Of a stretch of 64,000 nucleotides of DNA, positions 53,103 through 60,660 are shown in pieces; positions within the stretch are counted from its first letter, which is position 1, and each line of letters begins with the position of its first letter. The DNA comes from DTHT01 sp037444625 (lineage in GTDB: Bacteria > Acidobacteriota > Terriglobia > Bryobacterales > Bryobacteraceae): assembly GCA_037444625.1 (NCBI GenBank), contig JBBIMA010000003.1, forward strand, positions 44,444 through 108,443. Direction: 5' to 3'. The position numbers and the translations under genes are program-made. Below the pieces are notes generated by a model that saw nothing but the letters and a program-made list of their open reading frames with translations, was not told where the DNA came from and made no database searches.

Positions 53103-53111
53103 TGCTATAGT
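53103..53111 (+). promoter_or_regulatory. Extended -10 promoter of the ECF sigma gene
   Basis: TGC-TATAGT (53103-53111; hexamer 5 of 6) lies 29 nt before the ATG. No clear -35 was found, consistent with an extended -10 or with an ECF-type -35 not recognisable by eye. Confidence 0.45.
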
Positions 53112-53140
53112 GAAGATGACGGCGCACCGCCGCGCGATGC

Positions 53141-53767
53141 ATGAACCCGCAAGCCGCCCCTAGCAACGGCGCCGACGACCTCGCCCTCGTGGGCAAGGCC
53201 CAGGCCGGCGATCCGGAAGCCTTCGCCGAGCTGGTGAGCCGGCATGAACGCAGCATCTTCCGGCTGGCCCGCCACATCACACAGAATGAGGAGGACGCCG
53301 AGGACGTTCTCCAGGAGACCTTCCTGAAAGCCTACGAACACCTGGACGAGTTCCGCGGCGACTCCAAGTTTTACACCTGGCTGGTGCGCATCGCGGTCAA
53401 CCAGGCGCTCATGAAGCTGCGCAAGCGCAAGAGCGACCGCTCGGTTTCCCTGGACGAGACCTTCGACACGGGCGAGGAAACCATGGTCCGGGAAATCGCC
53501 GTCTGGGCGGGGGATCCCGAGCAGCTCTATTCCCAAGAGGAGTTGCGCAGCATTCTGGCCTCGGCGATTGACAGCCTGCCGCCCGTCTTTCGCACCGTGT
53601 TCGCCCTGCGCGACATCGAGGAGCTCTCCACGGAGGAGACCGCCCAGATCCTGAACCTCTCGGTGCCCGCCGTCAAGAGCCGCTTGCTGCGGGCCCGGCT
53701 GCGGTTGCGCGAGAAACTGACGCGCTACTTCAAGCGGAAGGGGGACGATGTCTTTGCTTACTTGTAA
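53141..53767 (+). CDS. ECF sigma factor (RpoE-like)
   Basis: 208 residues. Region 2 (about 25-95) shows DLALVGKAQAGDPEAFAELVSRHERSIFRLARHI and EDAEDVLQETFLKAYEHLDEFRGDSKFYTWL, and region 4 (about 135-195) AIDSLPPVFRTVFALRDIEELSTEETAQILNLSVPAVKSRLLRARLRLREKL. The spacing is typical of RpoE-type ECF sigmas. The next gene, overlapping by 20 bp, encodes a zinc anti-sigma protein, so activity is likely gated by that partner. It diverges from thrS. The controlled stress is not known. Confidence 0.92.
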   Translation: MNPQAAPSNGADDLALVGKAQAGDPEAFAELVSRHERSIFRLARHITQNEEDAEDVLQETFLKAYEHLDEFRGDSKFYTWLVRIAVNQALMKLRKRKSDRSVSLDETFDTGEETMVREIAVWAGDPEQLYSQEELRSILASAIDSLPPVFRTVFALRDIEELSTEETAQILNLSVPAVKSRLLRARLRLREKLTRYFKRKGDDVFAYL

Positions 53768-54008
53768 GGACTTTTTGGAGGAGTTGAACGATTACCTGGA
53801 CGAGGAGGCGGCGCCCGGCCTGCGCCGGGAAATCGAGGCCCATCTGGCCGAGTGCCCCAACTGCTGGGTGATCTGCGACACCACCAAGAAGACCTTGCGC
53901 ATCTTCAAGGGCACGGATCTATATCCGCTGCCGGCCGAAGTGCATTCGCGCCTGATGGAGGCCCTGCGGCGCAAGATCAAGACGGCGGGCGGCAAAGCGG
54001 AAGCTTGA
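53748..54008 (+). CDS. Soluble zinc-binding anti-sigma factor (zf-HC2)
   Basis: 86 residues. The ZAS/zf-HC2 motif H32-x3-C36-x2-C39 (HLAECPNC) plus Cys6 can bind zinc, and an extra Cys43 lies close by. No membrane helix is present, unlike RseA-type anti-sigmas, so it acts in the cytoplasm, similar in layout to redox-responsive RsrA/ChrR-type proteins. It overlaps the sigma gene by 20 bp, implying coupled synthesis. Redox sensing through the cysteines is inference. 54009-54090 after it is non-coding apart from the ribosome-binding site of the next gene. Confidence 0.85.
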   Translation: MSLLTCKDFLEELNDYLDEEAAPGLRREIEAHLAECPNCWVICDTTKKTLRIFKGTDLYPLPAEVHSRLMEALRRKIKTAGGKAEA

Positions 54009-54090
54009 CCGCCCGCTCTCTCCGGGGCGCTTCCGGGCCGCGCGCGAAGGCCATGTCGCAACGACCCCCCCTACCACCGGAGGTGAGAGG

Positions 54091-55101
54091 ATGAGAGCCC
54101 TGGGTTGGTCCCTGCTGGCCTGTTGGGTCGCCTCGGCGCCCGCCCAACACCGGGCGGATTGGATGCGGGAACCCGGCTGGGGCGTGATGGCCCACTATCT
54201 GGCGGATTGGATCGCCCGTTCCCACAAGCTCACCATGAGCGTCGCCGAATGGAACCGGCTGGTGGACGGCTTCGACGTGGAGGGCGTGGCCGACCAGCTC
54301 GCCGCGGCCGGGGCGGGCTATTTCCTGATCAGCGTCGGCCAGAACTCGGGTTACTATCTGGCGCCTAACGCCGCCTATGACCGCCTGACGGGCATCGCGC
54401 CCAGCAAGTGCTCGCGCCGGGATCTGCCGGCCGATCTGGCCGAGGCGTTGAACCGGCGGGGAATCAAGCTGCTGGCCTACCTGCCCTCGGGCGCTCCGGC
54501 CGGCGACGAGGCGGCCCGAACGGCTCTGGGTTGGCGCAACGGGCCCTACCGCAATCGCGAGTTCCAACACAAGTGGGAGCAGGTCCTTCGCGAGTGGGGC
54601 GAACGCTGGGGCGGGAAGGTGGCCGGCTGGTGGTTCGACGGCTGCTACTTCCCCAACGCCATGTATCGCTTTGCCGAACCGCCCAATTTCACCAGCTTCG
54701 CGGCCGCCGCGCGAGCGGGCAACCCCCAGCGCGTGCTGGCCTTCAATCCGGGCGTGGTCTACCGCCTGCTCTCGGTCGCGCCGGAAGAGGATTACACGGC
54801 GGGCGAGATTGACCAGCCCGATCGGATCATTATCCGGCGCGCCGCGGACGGCCGGGTGGACGGCGCTCAAATCCACGTGCTGAGTTTTCTCGGCCAGAGC
54901 TGGGGCTCGGGCGATCCGCGCTTCGCCACCGAGCAGGTGATCGAGTTCAGCCGCAAGATTCGCGAGGCGGGCGGCGTGATCACCTGGGACGTGCCGGTCC
55001 GGCTCGACGGGCGGATTCCGCCGGCGTTCCTGGAGCAGTTGAAGGCTCTCGGCCGGGCGCTGGGCGCCGGGACCGCTCCTCCCCCTACGGCGCCACGGTA
55101 A
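54091..55101 (+). CDS. Exported GH29-like (alpha-L-fucosidase-type) protein
   Basis: 336 residues with a signal peptide (about 1-18). The layout is that of a short GH29-type TIM barrel: WMREPGWGVMAHYLADWIAR, AAGAGYFLISVGQNSGYYLAPNAAYD, and the nucleophile region VAGWWFDGCYF with Asp183 in the WFDG position. It is shorter than typical fucosidases (about 430-450) and lacks the C-terminal beta domain, so substrate may differ. The ribosome-binding site GGAGGTGA (54079-54086) is fully complementary to the 16S tail, 4 nt before the ATG. The 3' end overlaps the convergent PHP gene by 17 bp. Confidence 0.7.
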   Translation: MRALGWSLLACWVASAPAQHRADWMREPGWGVMAHYLADWIARSHKLTMSVAEWNRLVDGFDVEGVADQLAAAGAGYFLISVGQNSGYYLAPNAAYDRLTGIAPSKCSRRDLPADLAEALNRRGIKLLAYLPSGAPAGDEAARTALGWRNGPYRNREFQHKWEQVLREWGERWGGKVAGWWFDGCYFPNAMYRFAEPPNFTSFAAAARAGNPQRVLAFNPGVVYRLLSVAPEEDYTAGEIDQPDRIIIRRAADGRVDGAQIHVLSFLGQSWGSGDPRFATEQVIEFSRKIREAGGVITWDVPVRLDGRIPPAFLEQLKALGRALGAGTAPPPTAPR

Positions 55102-56182
55102 GGCGAACCGGCAGCCGGACAGTCAACTGACGACCCGGCCCGACGTGGAAATTGGAGACTTCCACCGCGAGCTCCACGTCATGGCCGCCGGCCGGGGCGT
55201 CCTTGGCGATGGACAGGGGCAGGCCGGCCACGCTCTGGGCGCGCAACTCGACCCCGCGGACCGCCCGCAGCCAGGCCGGCGCCTGGCGCACCTGAAGGCG
55301 GAAGGGGAGGGCCGAGTGGTTGCGCAATCGGAGGGCGATGGTGGCGCCCGGGCGGCCGCGCAGCTCGGGGTTCTCCGGCTTCACCGCGCCCTGCCACAGG
55401 CCGGCCAGGTGGGCTTCGGCGCCCCAGACGTCGTTCTCCTGCCAGGCGGCGGTGCGCCGGGCGCGGAGGGCCTCGTGCAAGCCGGCCAGATCGCGGCCGG
55501 CGGCAAAGGCCAGGGTGATGGTGCGCGTCCGGTTGGGATACTCGATCGCCGTCAGCCCATGCACGTCAGTGTTGGCCAGGATGGTGAGCTTCTTCTCCTC
55601 CACCCAGGGATAGGCTTCGGGATAGAACGTCCTGCCGTTGACCAGCTCCATCCCCTGGAAGAGCTTCTCCTGGTAGTAGCCGTCCACCAGCGGCAGCCAT
55701 TCGGCCTTGGGGCGGCGCCAGCCCGGATGATTCCAGAAGGCGAAAGCGTTTTGCTGGCGCGCCACGCGCAGGGCGGCGCGCTGGTCCAGCCCCCGGTAGG
55801 CGTTGAAATCGGTGATGAAGAGGATGTTGAAGTGAATATCGCCTTGGGCGATTTCCAGGGCGGGCACCAGCAGGATGCCGAGCTGCTCGGCCAGGGCGCG
55901 GGCCAGCGCGTGCGGGCGCGCCGGATCGCTGCGGACGTCCTCCTTGTGCGGCTGATAGTCAATGTGGTCGGTCAGCGCGATGGCGTCGAGTCCTTCGCGC
56001 CAAGCTTCACTGACCCGCACGGTGGGCCAGACTTCGCCGTCGGAAAAGACGGTGTGCATGTGGAAGTCGCACTTGAGGGTCCGGTAACCCGGCAGGTCGG
56101 GCACGGGAAGAGGATCGCGGACCTGGGCCGCCGCCAGGACGGCCAGGACGAACAACACAGCGGTGCGCAGCGGATTCTTCAT
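55085..56182 (-). CDS. Exported PHP-domain metallo-phosphoesterase-like protein with C-terminal beta domain
   Basis: 365 residues with an N-terminal signal peptide (about 1-20). The PHP domain (about 33-260) shows DFHMHTVFSDG (H41, H43), LTDHIDY, PALEIAQGDIHFN, AFWNHPGW and ILANTDVHG, giving most metal ligands. The last 100 residues form an Ig-like beta domain (RNHSALPFRLQVRQAPAWL). PHP proteins are usually cytoplasmic phosphatases or polymerase subunits, but exported versions occur in acidobacteria and planctomycetes; the substrate is unknown. Overlaps the GH29-like gene tail to tail. The 127-bp region upstream (56183-56309) holds GC-rich inverted arms GGGCGC/GCGCCC but no gene. Confidence 0.82.
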   Translation of the reverse strand: MKNPLRTAVLFVLAVLAAAQVRDPLPVPDLPGYRTLKCDFHMHTVFSDGEVWPTVRVSEAWREGLDAIALTDHIDYQPHKEDVRSDPARPHALARALAEQLGILLVPALEIAQGDIHFNILFITDFNAYRGLDQRAALRVARQQNAFAFWNHPGWRRPKAEWLPLVDGYYQEKLFQGMELVNGRTFYPEAYPWVEEKKLTILANTDVHGLTAIEYPNRTRTITLAFAAGRDLAGLHEALRARRTAAWQENDVWGAEAHLAGLWQGAVKPENPELRGRPGATIALRLRNHSALPFRLQVRQAPAWLRAVRGVELRAQSVAGLPLSIAKDAPAGGHDVELAVEVSNFHVGPGRQLTVRLPVRLTVAP

Positions 56183-56309
56183 GACGACCTCACGCAGGGC
56201 ATTGGAGCGACCATGCTAGCATTGCGGGGCGGGCGGGCGCTGCCCTGGCCGACCCCGAGCAGGGCGCCCATGCCGAGGGGGCCGGGGCGCGCCGCCGCAA
56301 CCCGGCCGC

Positions 56310-59300
56310 CTACTTGAAGTTCACCGAGCGGACCGACACCGTTCCGTAAAGGACGTGGCCCCGATCCAGCCCCGGGGCGCTGAAGCTCGGCACGTTGCTA
56401 AAGACCATGCTGCCGACCGCCAGGCTGCTGGAGGCGTCCAGACCGGAGGCTGCCGAGGGCGTCGGCGGTACGGTGGCCAGCACGGAAGCAGGCACCGTGA
56501 AGCGACCGTCGGAGGCCGGCGCCAGGCACAAGAAGGCGCCGGAATTCTTGCCCGCCTCGTCGTTGGTTCCTCCGCCGATGATGACCACCTGATCGGCCCC
56601 GCCGCCGCTCCAGGTGACGGTGAGGTCCGCGTTGCGGTTGATGTCGGCGAGCTGATCGCGATTGGTCCAGGTAACGCCCGGACCCAAGGTCACGTTGGCC
56701 GTGAAGGGCCCGACGTCCTTGCCGCCCGAGCCGGTGATGGTGAAGGTCCCCGCATCCAGGAAAGAGGCGGGCAAGTTGCCGCTGCCGAAGGTGAAGCCGA
56801 GGTCGGCAGGCAAGCTGCCCCCGAGCACGCCGACGTAAGGTCCTTTGGCGGCTTGCTGGTCAAAGCGCACCAGTTGAGCCGAGCCTCTGGGCCCGGTGAC
56901 GGCGATCTGTGTGCCCGCATCCAGTTCGCCCGCGATGTTGGGATCCAAGGCGCTCAGGGACCCCGCGCCCATCAGTTGGCTCAGTTCCAACCCGACGCTC
57001 TGCGTCGTGCAGGAGCCCAGAGGCGGCAGGTTAGTAAAGGGACTGAAGGCCAATTCGCCTCCCGCACGGCGTTGGTGGAAGCTCGCCAGGCCGACGTCCA
57101 GCAAGGGCAGATCGAGCGGCGGCTTGCCGCTGTCCAGTTGCAAGCGCGCACTGGCCCGCACGAGCGCGATGGTGGCGTTCTTGCCGCCCTTCACCGCGCT
57201 GTCGGCGAAGGGGTTGGAGTCCCGGCAAGGCTGGCCGCCCGCTCCGACGGCCATCTGGACGGTGTTGCCCGGCTGGCCGGCGGCGTGCACCTGCACGGGA
57301 ACGGTACAACCTTGGGGCGCGTCGGACGGCACGCGAATGTAGATGTTATCCACGCCGGCGAAGCCCGGAGCGCGCCCCTTGTAAAGCACGTCGGCGCGCT
57401 TGCCTCCCACCGTCACCGTGACGGCCGTGGGCAGATCGCCGGCCGCGGGGGGTTGATTGTCCGGCGAACTCAACGGGCCCAGCCCGGTGCCCCAGATGAT
57501 CGCGATCTGGCTGGGGGCGGCCGGCAGCGAGCGCAAATTCAGCGGGGATTCGCTGGGCGAGACCCAGTTCTGGATGATGCCCGGGCCCAAGCCGCCGGAA
57601 GCGCTGAAAATACCGAAGCTGACGTCCACCACCTGGGTCTTCATGGAGGCGCTGGTCTTGCCGTTGGTGACGACGCTGATCTCGACCTCGCCCAGGGGCG
57701 TGTCGGAGGGCAGGATGCCGTTGATCTGGGTGGGCGAGACGAAGTGCAGGTAGGCCCACTTCACCGTCGCGCCCTGGGCCACCCGCACGCGCACTCCTCC
57801 CATTTCCTCCGGGATCGGATAGGCGGTGGCTTGCATGGGCGGCGCGGGCTTGAGGTTGGCCCCGTAGATGGTGAAGAACGAGCCGCGTGCGATCCGCCCG
57901 CCGATGTTGCTGGCCGCGTTGACGATGCCGCCGTTGTGGATCACGGGCACATCCGTCCCTCCGCCGGCCGCCTGGTTGACGCTGACCGTCTGGCCGCCCA
58001 CCAAGACGCTGCCGCTGCGCGGCGTGGCAGCCGGATTGGGATCCACGGTGAAGGTGGCCGTGCCCGAAGCCGTCCCGGTGAAACTGCCCAGCTTGATCCA
58101 GGAGACGTTGGAGGCCGCAGTCCACTGGCAGCCGGCGCTCGCCCGGACGACCACGGCGATCGTGCCGCCCGCGCCGGAAACCGCCACCTGCAAGGGCGAG
58201 ACTTGGCTGACGCAGGCCGCCCCGCCCGGTTGCTGAGTCACCGTGTGGGTCTGCCCCGCGATGGTCAGCGTTCCGGTGCGTGTGGCGGCGGTGGGATTGG
58301 GATCCACGCGGTAGGAAACCGCGCCCTGCCCGTTGCCGGAGGACCCGGCGATGATGCTGATCCAACTGGCGTTGCTCACCGCCGTCCAGGTGCAGCCGGT
58401 GCGCGTGAACACCTGCACCAGGCCCGTCCCGCCGCCGCCCCCGAGGGTTTGGGTGAGCGGTTGCACGAAGTAATCGCAGCCGGGGGTTGTGCCTCCGCCG
58501 CCTCCTCCTCCGCCTCCCGCGCTGCACGGGCCGACCGTCCGGGTGGCGGTGGCGGTCTGCCCGCCGTAGCTGACCGTGATCTCAACGGTGTTGCTGGAGG
58601 AGGGCGATCCCGAGGTGTAGGAAATCTCGTACTGGCTCGTGATGGCTTGTCCGATGGACTGCAAGATCCGTTGCAGATCCGCCGAGGTGGCGCCCGTACT
58701 GAAGAAGCCGCCGGTTTCCTGCGCGATGCGCTGGAGCACGGTCCGATTGATCCCGCTGCCGAAGCCCACCGTGAACACCGGCACGCCGGCTTGCTTGGCG
58801 GCGGCGATCGCCTGCTCGATGGTGACGCCGCCGACGGTGTCCTCGCCGTCGGTCATCAGCACGATGGCCTTGCGCCCGCTACGGCCGGCCAGGGCCTCCG
58901 CCCCGGTTTTCACCGCCTTGTACAGCGCCGTCGAACCCGAGATGCTCAGCGAGTCAATGGCGGAGTTGACCGCCGCCCGGTCGGTGGTGAAGTTCTGCTT
59001 GAGGTAAACGTCGGAACCGAAGGCATAAACCGCCACCGAGTCGCCGGCGGCGAGCTGGCCCACCAGTTGCTTGGCCGCCGTCTTCTCGTTGGCCAGGTCG
59101 GTCGAGTTGAGCGAGGAACTGATGTCAATCAGCAGGACGAGCGAAATCGCCCCGCTGGTTCCCCCCGTTCCGACCGGGGCCACCGTGATGGTGCGCGTCT
59201 GCCCGCCTTCCTTCAGGGTGAAGTTCGAGCCGGTCAGCCCGGTGATGGGCTGGCCCTGGGAATCGGTCACCGAGACGATCAGCTTGTTGTTGGGGCAGTT

Positions 59301-60416
59301 GGCGTCCATCACCTGGTTGATGTTGATCTGCAAGCCGCCGGCCGAGCCGCCGCCGCCTCCTCCGCCGCCTCCTCCGCCGGCGCCGCCCAGACTGAGCACC
59401 AGCGACAGGTTGTCCGCGTAGCCGTCGTTGGAGGTGCCCTGCGTCCGGTTCATCTCGACCTGGATCTCGATGGCGCGCGTGCCGGCGGGGACCGTGCCGG
59501 TGGCGGATTTCAGGATCATCCCCGTCGTCCTCTGCCGCTCGGCGGCCAGCACCGGCCCGATCGAGGCCTGCCCCGCTATGGCGAAAGGCGAACTGCGAAA
59601 GATCGCCCGCAGGGTGACGTTGTCGTCTTGGTCATAGTAGCCGCCCAGGTAGCCGGAAAGATTGTAGGAGACCCCGCCCCGGTCAATGTCTGCGGCCGCG
59701 AAGCTGACGTCAATGCTTTGCGTCGCCACCGACTTGCCGGCGGTGCCGCCCCAGAAGAAGTTGTTGCCGCGATTGGCCGGTCCCGGCGAGCCGGCCGAAG
59801 GGTAATCCGGCGACCCGTAACGACAGGTCGTGAACGAGCCTTCGCCTCGGGTCCAGCCTGGGACGCTGGCTTGCACGATGCAGCCTGTCGGGTTGCCTTC
59901 CTCGGCGTCGCCGTTGCGGATCAGGTTGATCCCGTAGGCGGGCGTCACCGCGCCGCCTCCTCCCGAGCCGCCGCCTCCCGAGCCGCCCCCGGCCGAGGGC
60001 GCCGAGATCGTGAAGTTCACTGTGGCCAGCAGGCTGTTGTTCCAGAAAACCTTGACCGTCCAGGTACCCTCCACCGCCAGGCTGTTGCCCGCGATAGTCA
60101 GCCGCTCGCTGAAACAGTAATTGCCCGGATCCTCCAGCCGCTCCCACGCCCCGCCGGGCGACGTCAGCAGGCGCCCTTGCGGTGTCCACCACTCGCTCGA
60201 GGCCACGTCGCCCCGGGCGCCGTTCTGGATCTCGAACCAAAGGTAAGCGGCGGCATCCGTAGTCAGAAACGAACTGGCGGCGGTCGGCGTCGGCGTGCAC
60301 GCGTTCGACGGCACCGACTTGGCCATGTAAGCCCGAACCAGTTGAACGGTTGCGTTGGCAGGCAGGGTCGCCAGCGCAAGCGCACAAACGGCCTGCGCCG
60401 GCCGGGATGACAACAT
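56310..60416 (-). CDS. Secreted multidomain protein: VWA, two BACON domains, TIGR03437 C-terminal domain
   Basis: 1368 residues. Signal peptide (about 1-23), an N-terminal beta domain (24-137), Gly/Ser linker, a CBM-like jelly-roll (about 158-343, LIRNGDAEEGNPTGC), a 12-Gly linker, a von Willebrand A domain (about 365-600) with MIDAS LLIDISSSLN and MTDGEDTVGG, a Gly-rich linker, two BACON domains (about 645-727 and 732-817, each with CxWTAxSNxSWI), the Solibacter-type TIGR03437 region (about 822-1062, VNAASNIGGRIARGSFFTIYGANL) and a C-terminal beta-rich part of unknown type (1063-1368). Likely a cell-surface or secreted adhesin or carbohydrate-binding scaffold. GGAGG lies 4 nt before the ATG. 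Only this gene occupies 4.1 kb. Confidence 0.88.
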   Translation of the reverse strand: MLSSRPAQAVCALALATLPANATVQLVRAYMAKSVPSNACTPTPTAASSFLTTDAAAYLWFEIQNGARGDVASSEWWTPQGRLLTSPGGAWERLEDPGNYCFSERLTIAGNSLAVEGTWTVKVFWNNSLLATVNFTISAPSAGGGSGGGGSGGGGAVTPAYGINLIRNGDAEEGNPTGCIVQASVPGWTRGEGSFTTCRYGSPDYPSAGSPGPANRGNNFFWGGTAGKSVATQSIDVSFAAADIDRGGVSYNLSGYLGGYYDQDDNVTLRAIFRSSPFAIAGQASIGPVLAAERQRTTGMILKSATGTVPAGTRAIEIQVEMNRTQGTSNDGYADNLSLVLSLGGAGGGGGGGGGGGSAGGLQININQVMDANCPNNKLIVSVTDSQGQPITGLTGSNFTLKEGGQTRTITVAPVGTGGTSGAISLVLLIDISSSLNSTDLANEKTAAKQLVGQLAAGDSVAVYAFGSDVYLKQNFTTDRAAVNSAIDSLSISGSTALYKAVKTGAEALAGRSGRKAIVLMTDGEDTVGGVTIEQAIAAAKQAGVPVFTVGFGSGINRTVLQRIAQETGGFFSTGATSADLQRILQSIGQAITSQYEISYTSGSPSSSNTVEITVSYGGQTATATRTVGPCSAGGGGGGGGGTTPGCDYFVQPLTQTLGGGGGTGLVQVFTRTGCTWTAVSNASWISIIAGSSGNGQGAVSYRVDPNPTAATRTGTLTIAGQTHTVTQQPGGAACVSQVSPLQVAVSGAGGTIAVVVRASAGCQWTAASNVSWIKLGSFTGTASGTATFTVDPNPAATPRSGSVLVGGQTVSVNQAAGGGTDVPVIHNGGIVNAASNIGGRIARGSFFTIYGANLKPAPPMQATAYPIPEEMGGVRVRVAQGATVKWAYLHFVSPTQINGILPSDTPLGEVEISVVTNGKTSASMKTQVVDVSFGIFSASGGLGPGIIQNWVSPSESPLNLRSLPAAPSQIAIIWGTGLGPLSSPDNQPPAAGDLPTAVTVTVGGKRADVLYKGRAPGFAGVDNIYIRVPSDAPQGCTVPVQVHAAGQPGNTVQMAVGAGGQPCRDSNPFADSAVKGGKNATIALVRASARLQLDSGKPPLDLPLLDVGLASFHQRRAGGELAFSPFTNLPPLGSCTTQSVGLELSQLMGAGSLSALDPNIAGELDAGTQIAVTGPRGSAQLVRFDQQAAKGPYVGVLGGSLPADLGFTFGSGNLPASFLDAGTFTITGSGGKDVGPFTANVTLGPGVTWTNRDQLADINRNADLTVTWSGGGADQVVIIGGGTNDEAGKNSGAFLCLAPASDGRFTVPASVLATVPPTPSAASGLDASSSLAVGSMVFSNVPSFSAPGLDRGHVLYGTVSVRSVNFK
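59345..59388 (-). repeat. Gly-codon tract encoding a poly-glycine linker
   Basis: A run of GGC/GGA/GGN codons (seen as GCC/TCC triplets on the plus strand) encodes the 12-Gly stretch between the jelly-roll and VWA domains. Two shorter tracts at about 58493-58520 and 59950-59993 encode the other linkers. They may be slippage hotspots. Confidence 0.7.
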
Positions 60417-60660
60417 CTCGCCTCCGATCCGGAAACCGGCCGGCCCGCCCGGGCTCCGGTACGCCTCCCAGGCCGGCGGCCGTTGCTCCTCAAAAACGCT
60501 ATCCAGGCCTCTTAGGCCCGTATCGCCTCTCTCAGTTTACACCCCACGGTTGAGCCGGTCAATCGGCCACAAGGTACCGGTACGCACCAGCCGTGATCTC
60601 CCCGAGCGATCCGTCGGGTCCCTCGCGCCGCCGGCGCGGGGGAATCGCCTTACCCGCCGC
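60417..60660. other. Non-coding region between the VWA/BACON gene and E1
   Basis: 244 bp with no ORF of its own. It holds the GGAGG site of the 1368-residue gene (60421-60425 region), a perfect hairpin CGCGCC-GCC-GGCGCG (60624-60638) 22 nt after the E1 stop (possible transcript end, but no T-run), and the palindrome GTACCGGTAC (60574-60583). No riboswitch was recognised. Confidence 0.5.

Noticed and set aside
53024..53140. T-box leader before thrS
   Set aside because: The intergenic region shared with the divergent sigma gene is only about 117 bp and contains no T-box core sequence.
56355..60410. 1351-residue plus-strand frame opposite the VWA/BACON gene
   Set aside because: Arg/Gly/His-rich, no signal peptide or domain; the minus strand has clear domains and a ribosome-binding site.
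60574..60583. Palindrome GTACCGGTAC
   Set aside because: A 10-bp palindrome alone in GC-rich DNA is weak evidence for an operator; no second copy nearby.
60624..60638. Intrinsic terminator after E1
   Set aside because: A perfect GC hairpin exists but no T-run follows on the minus strand, so it was only noted as a possible structure.
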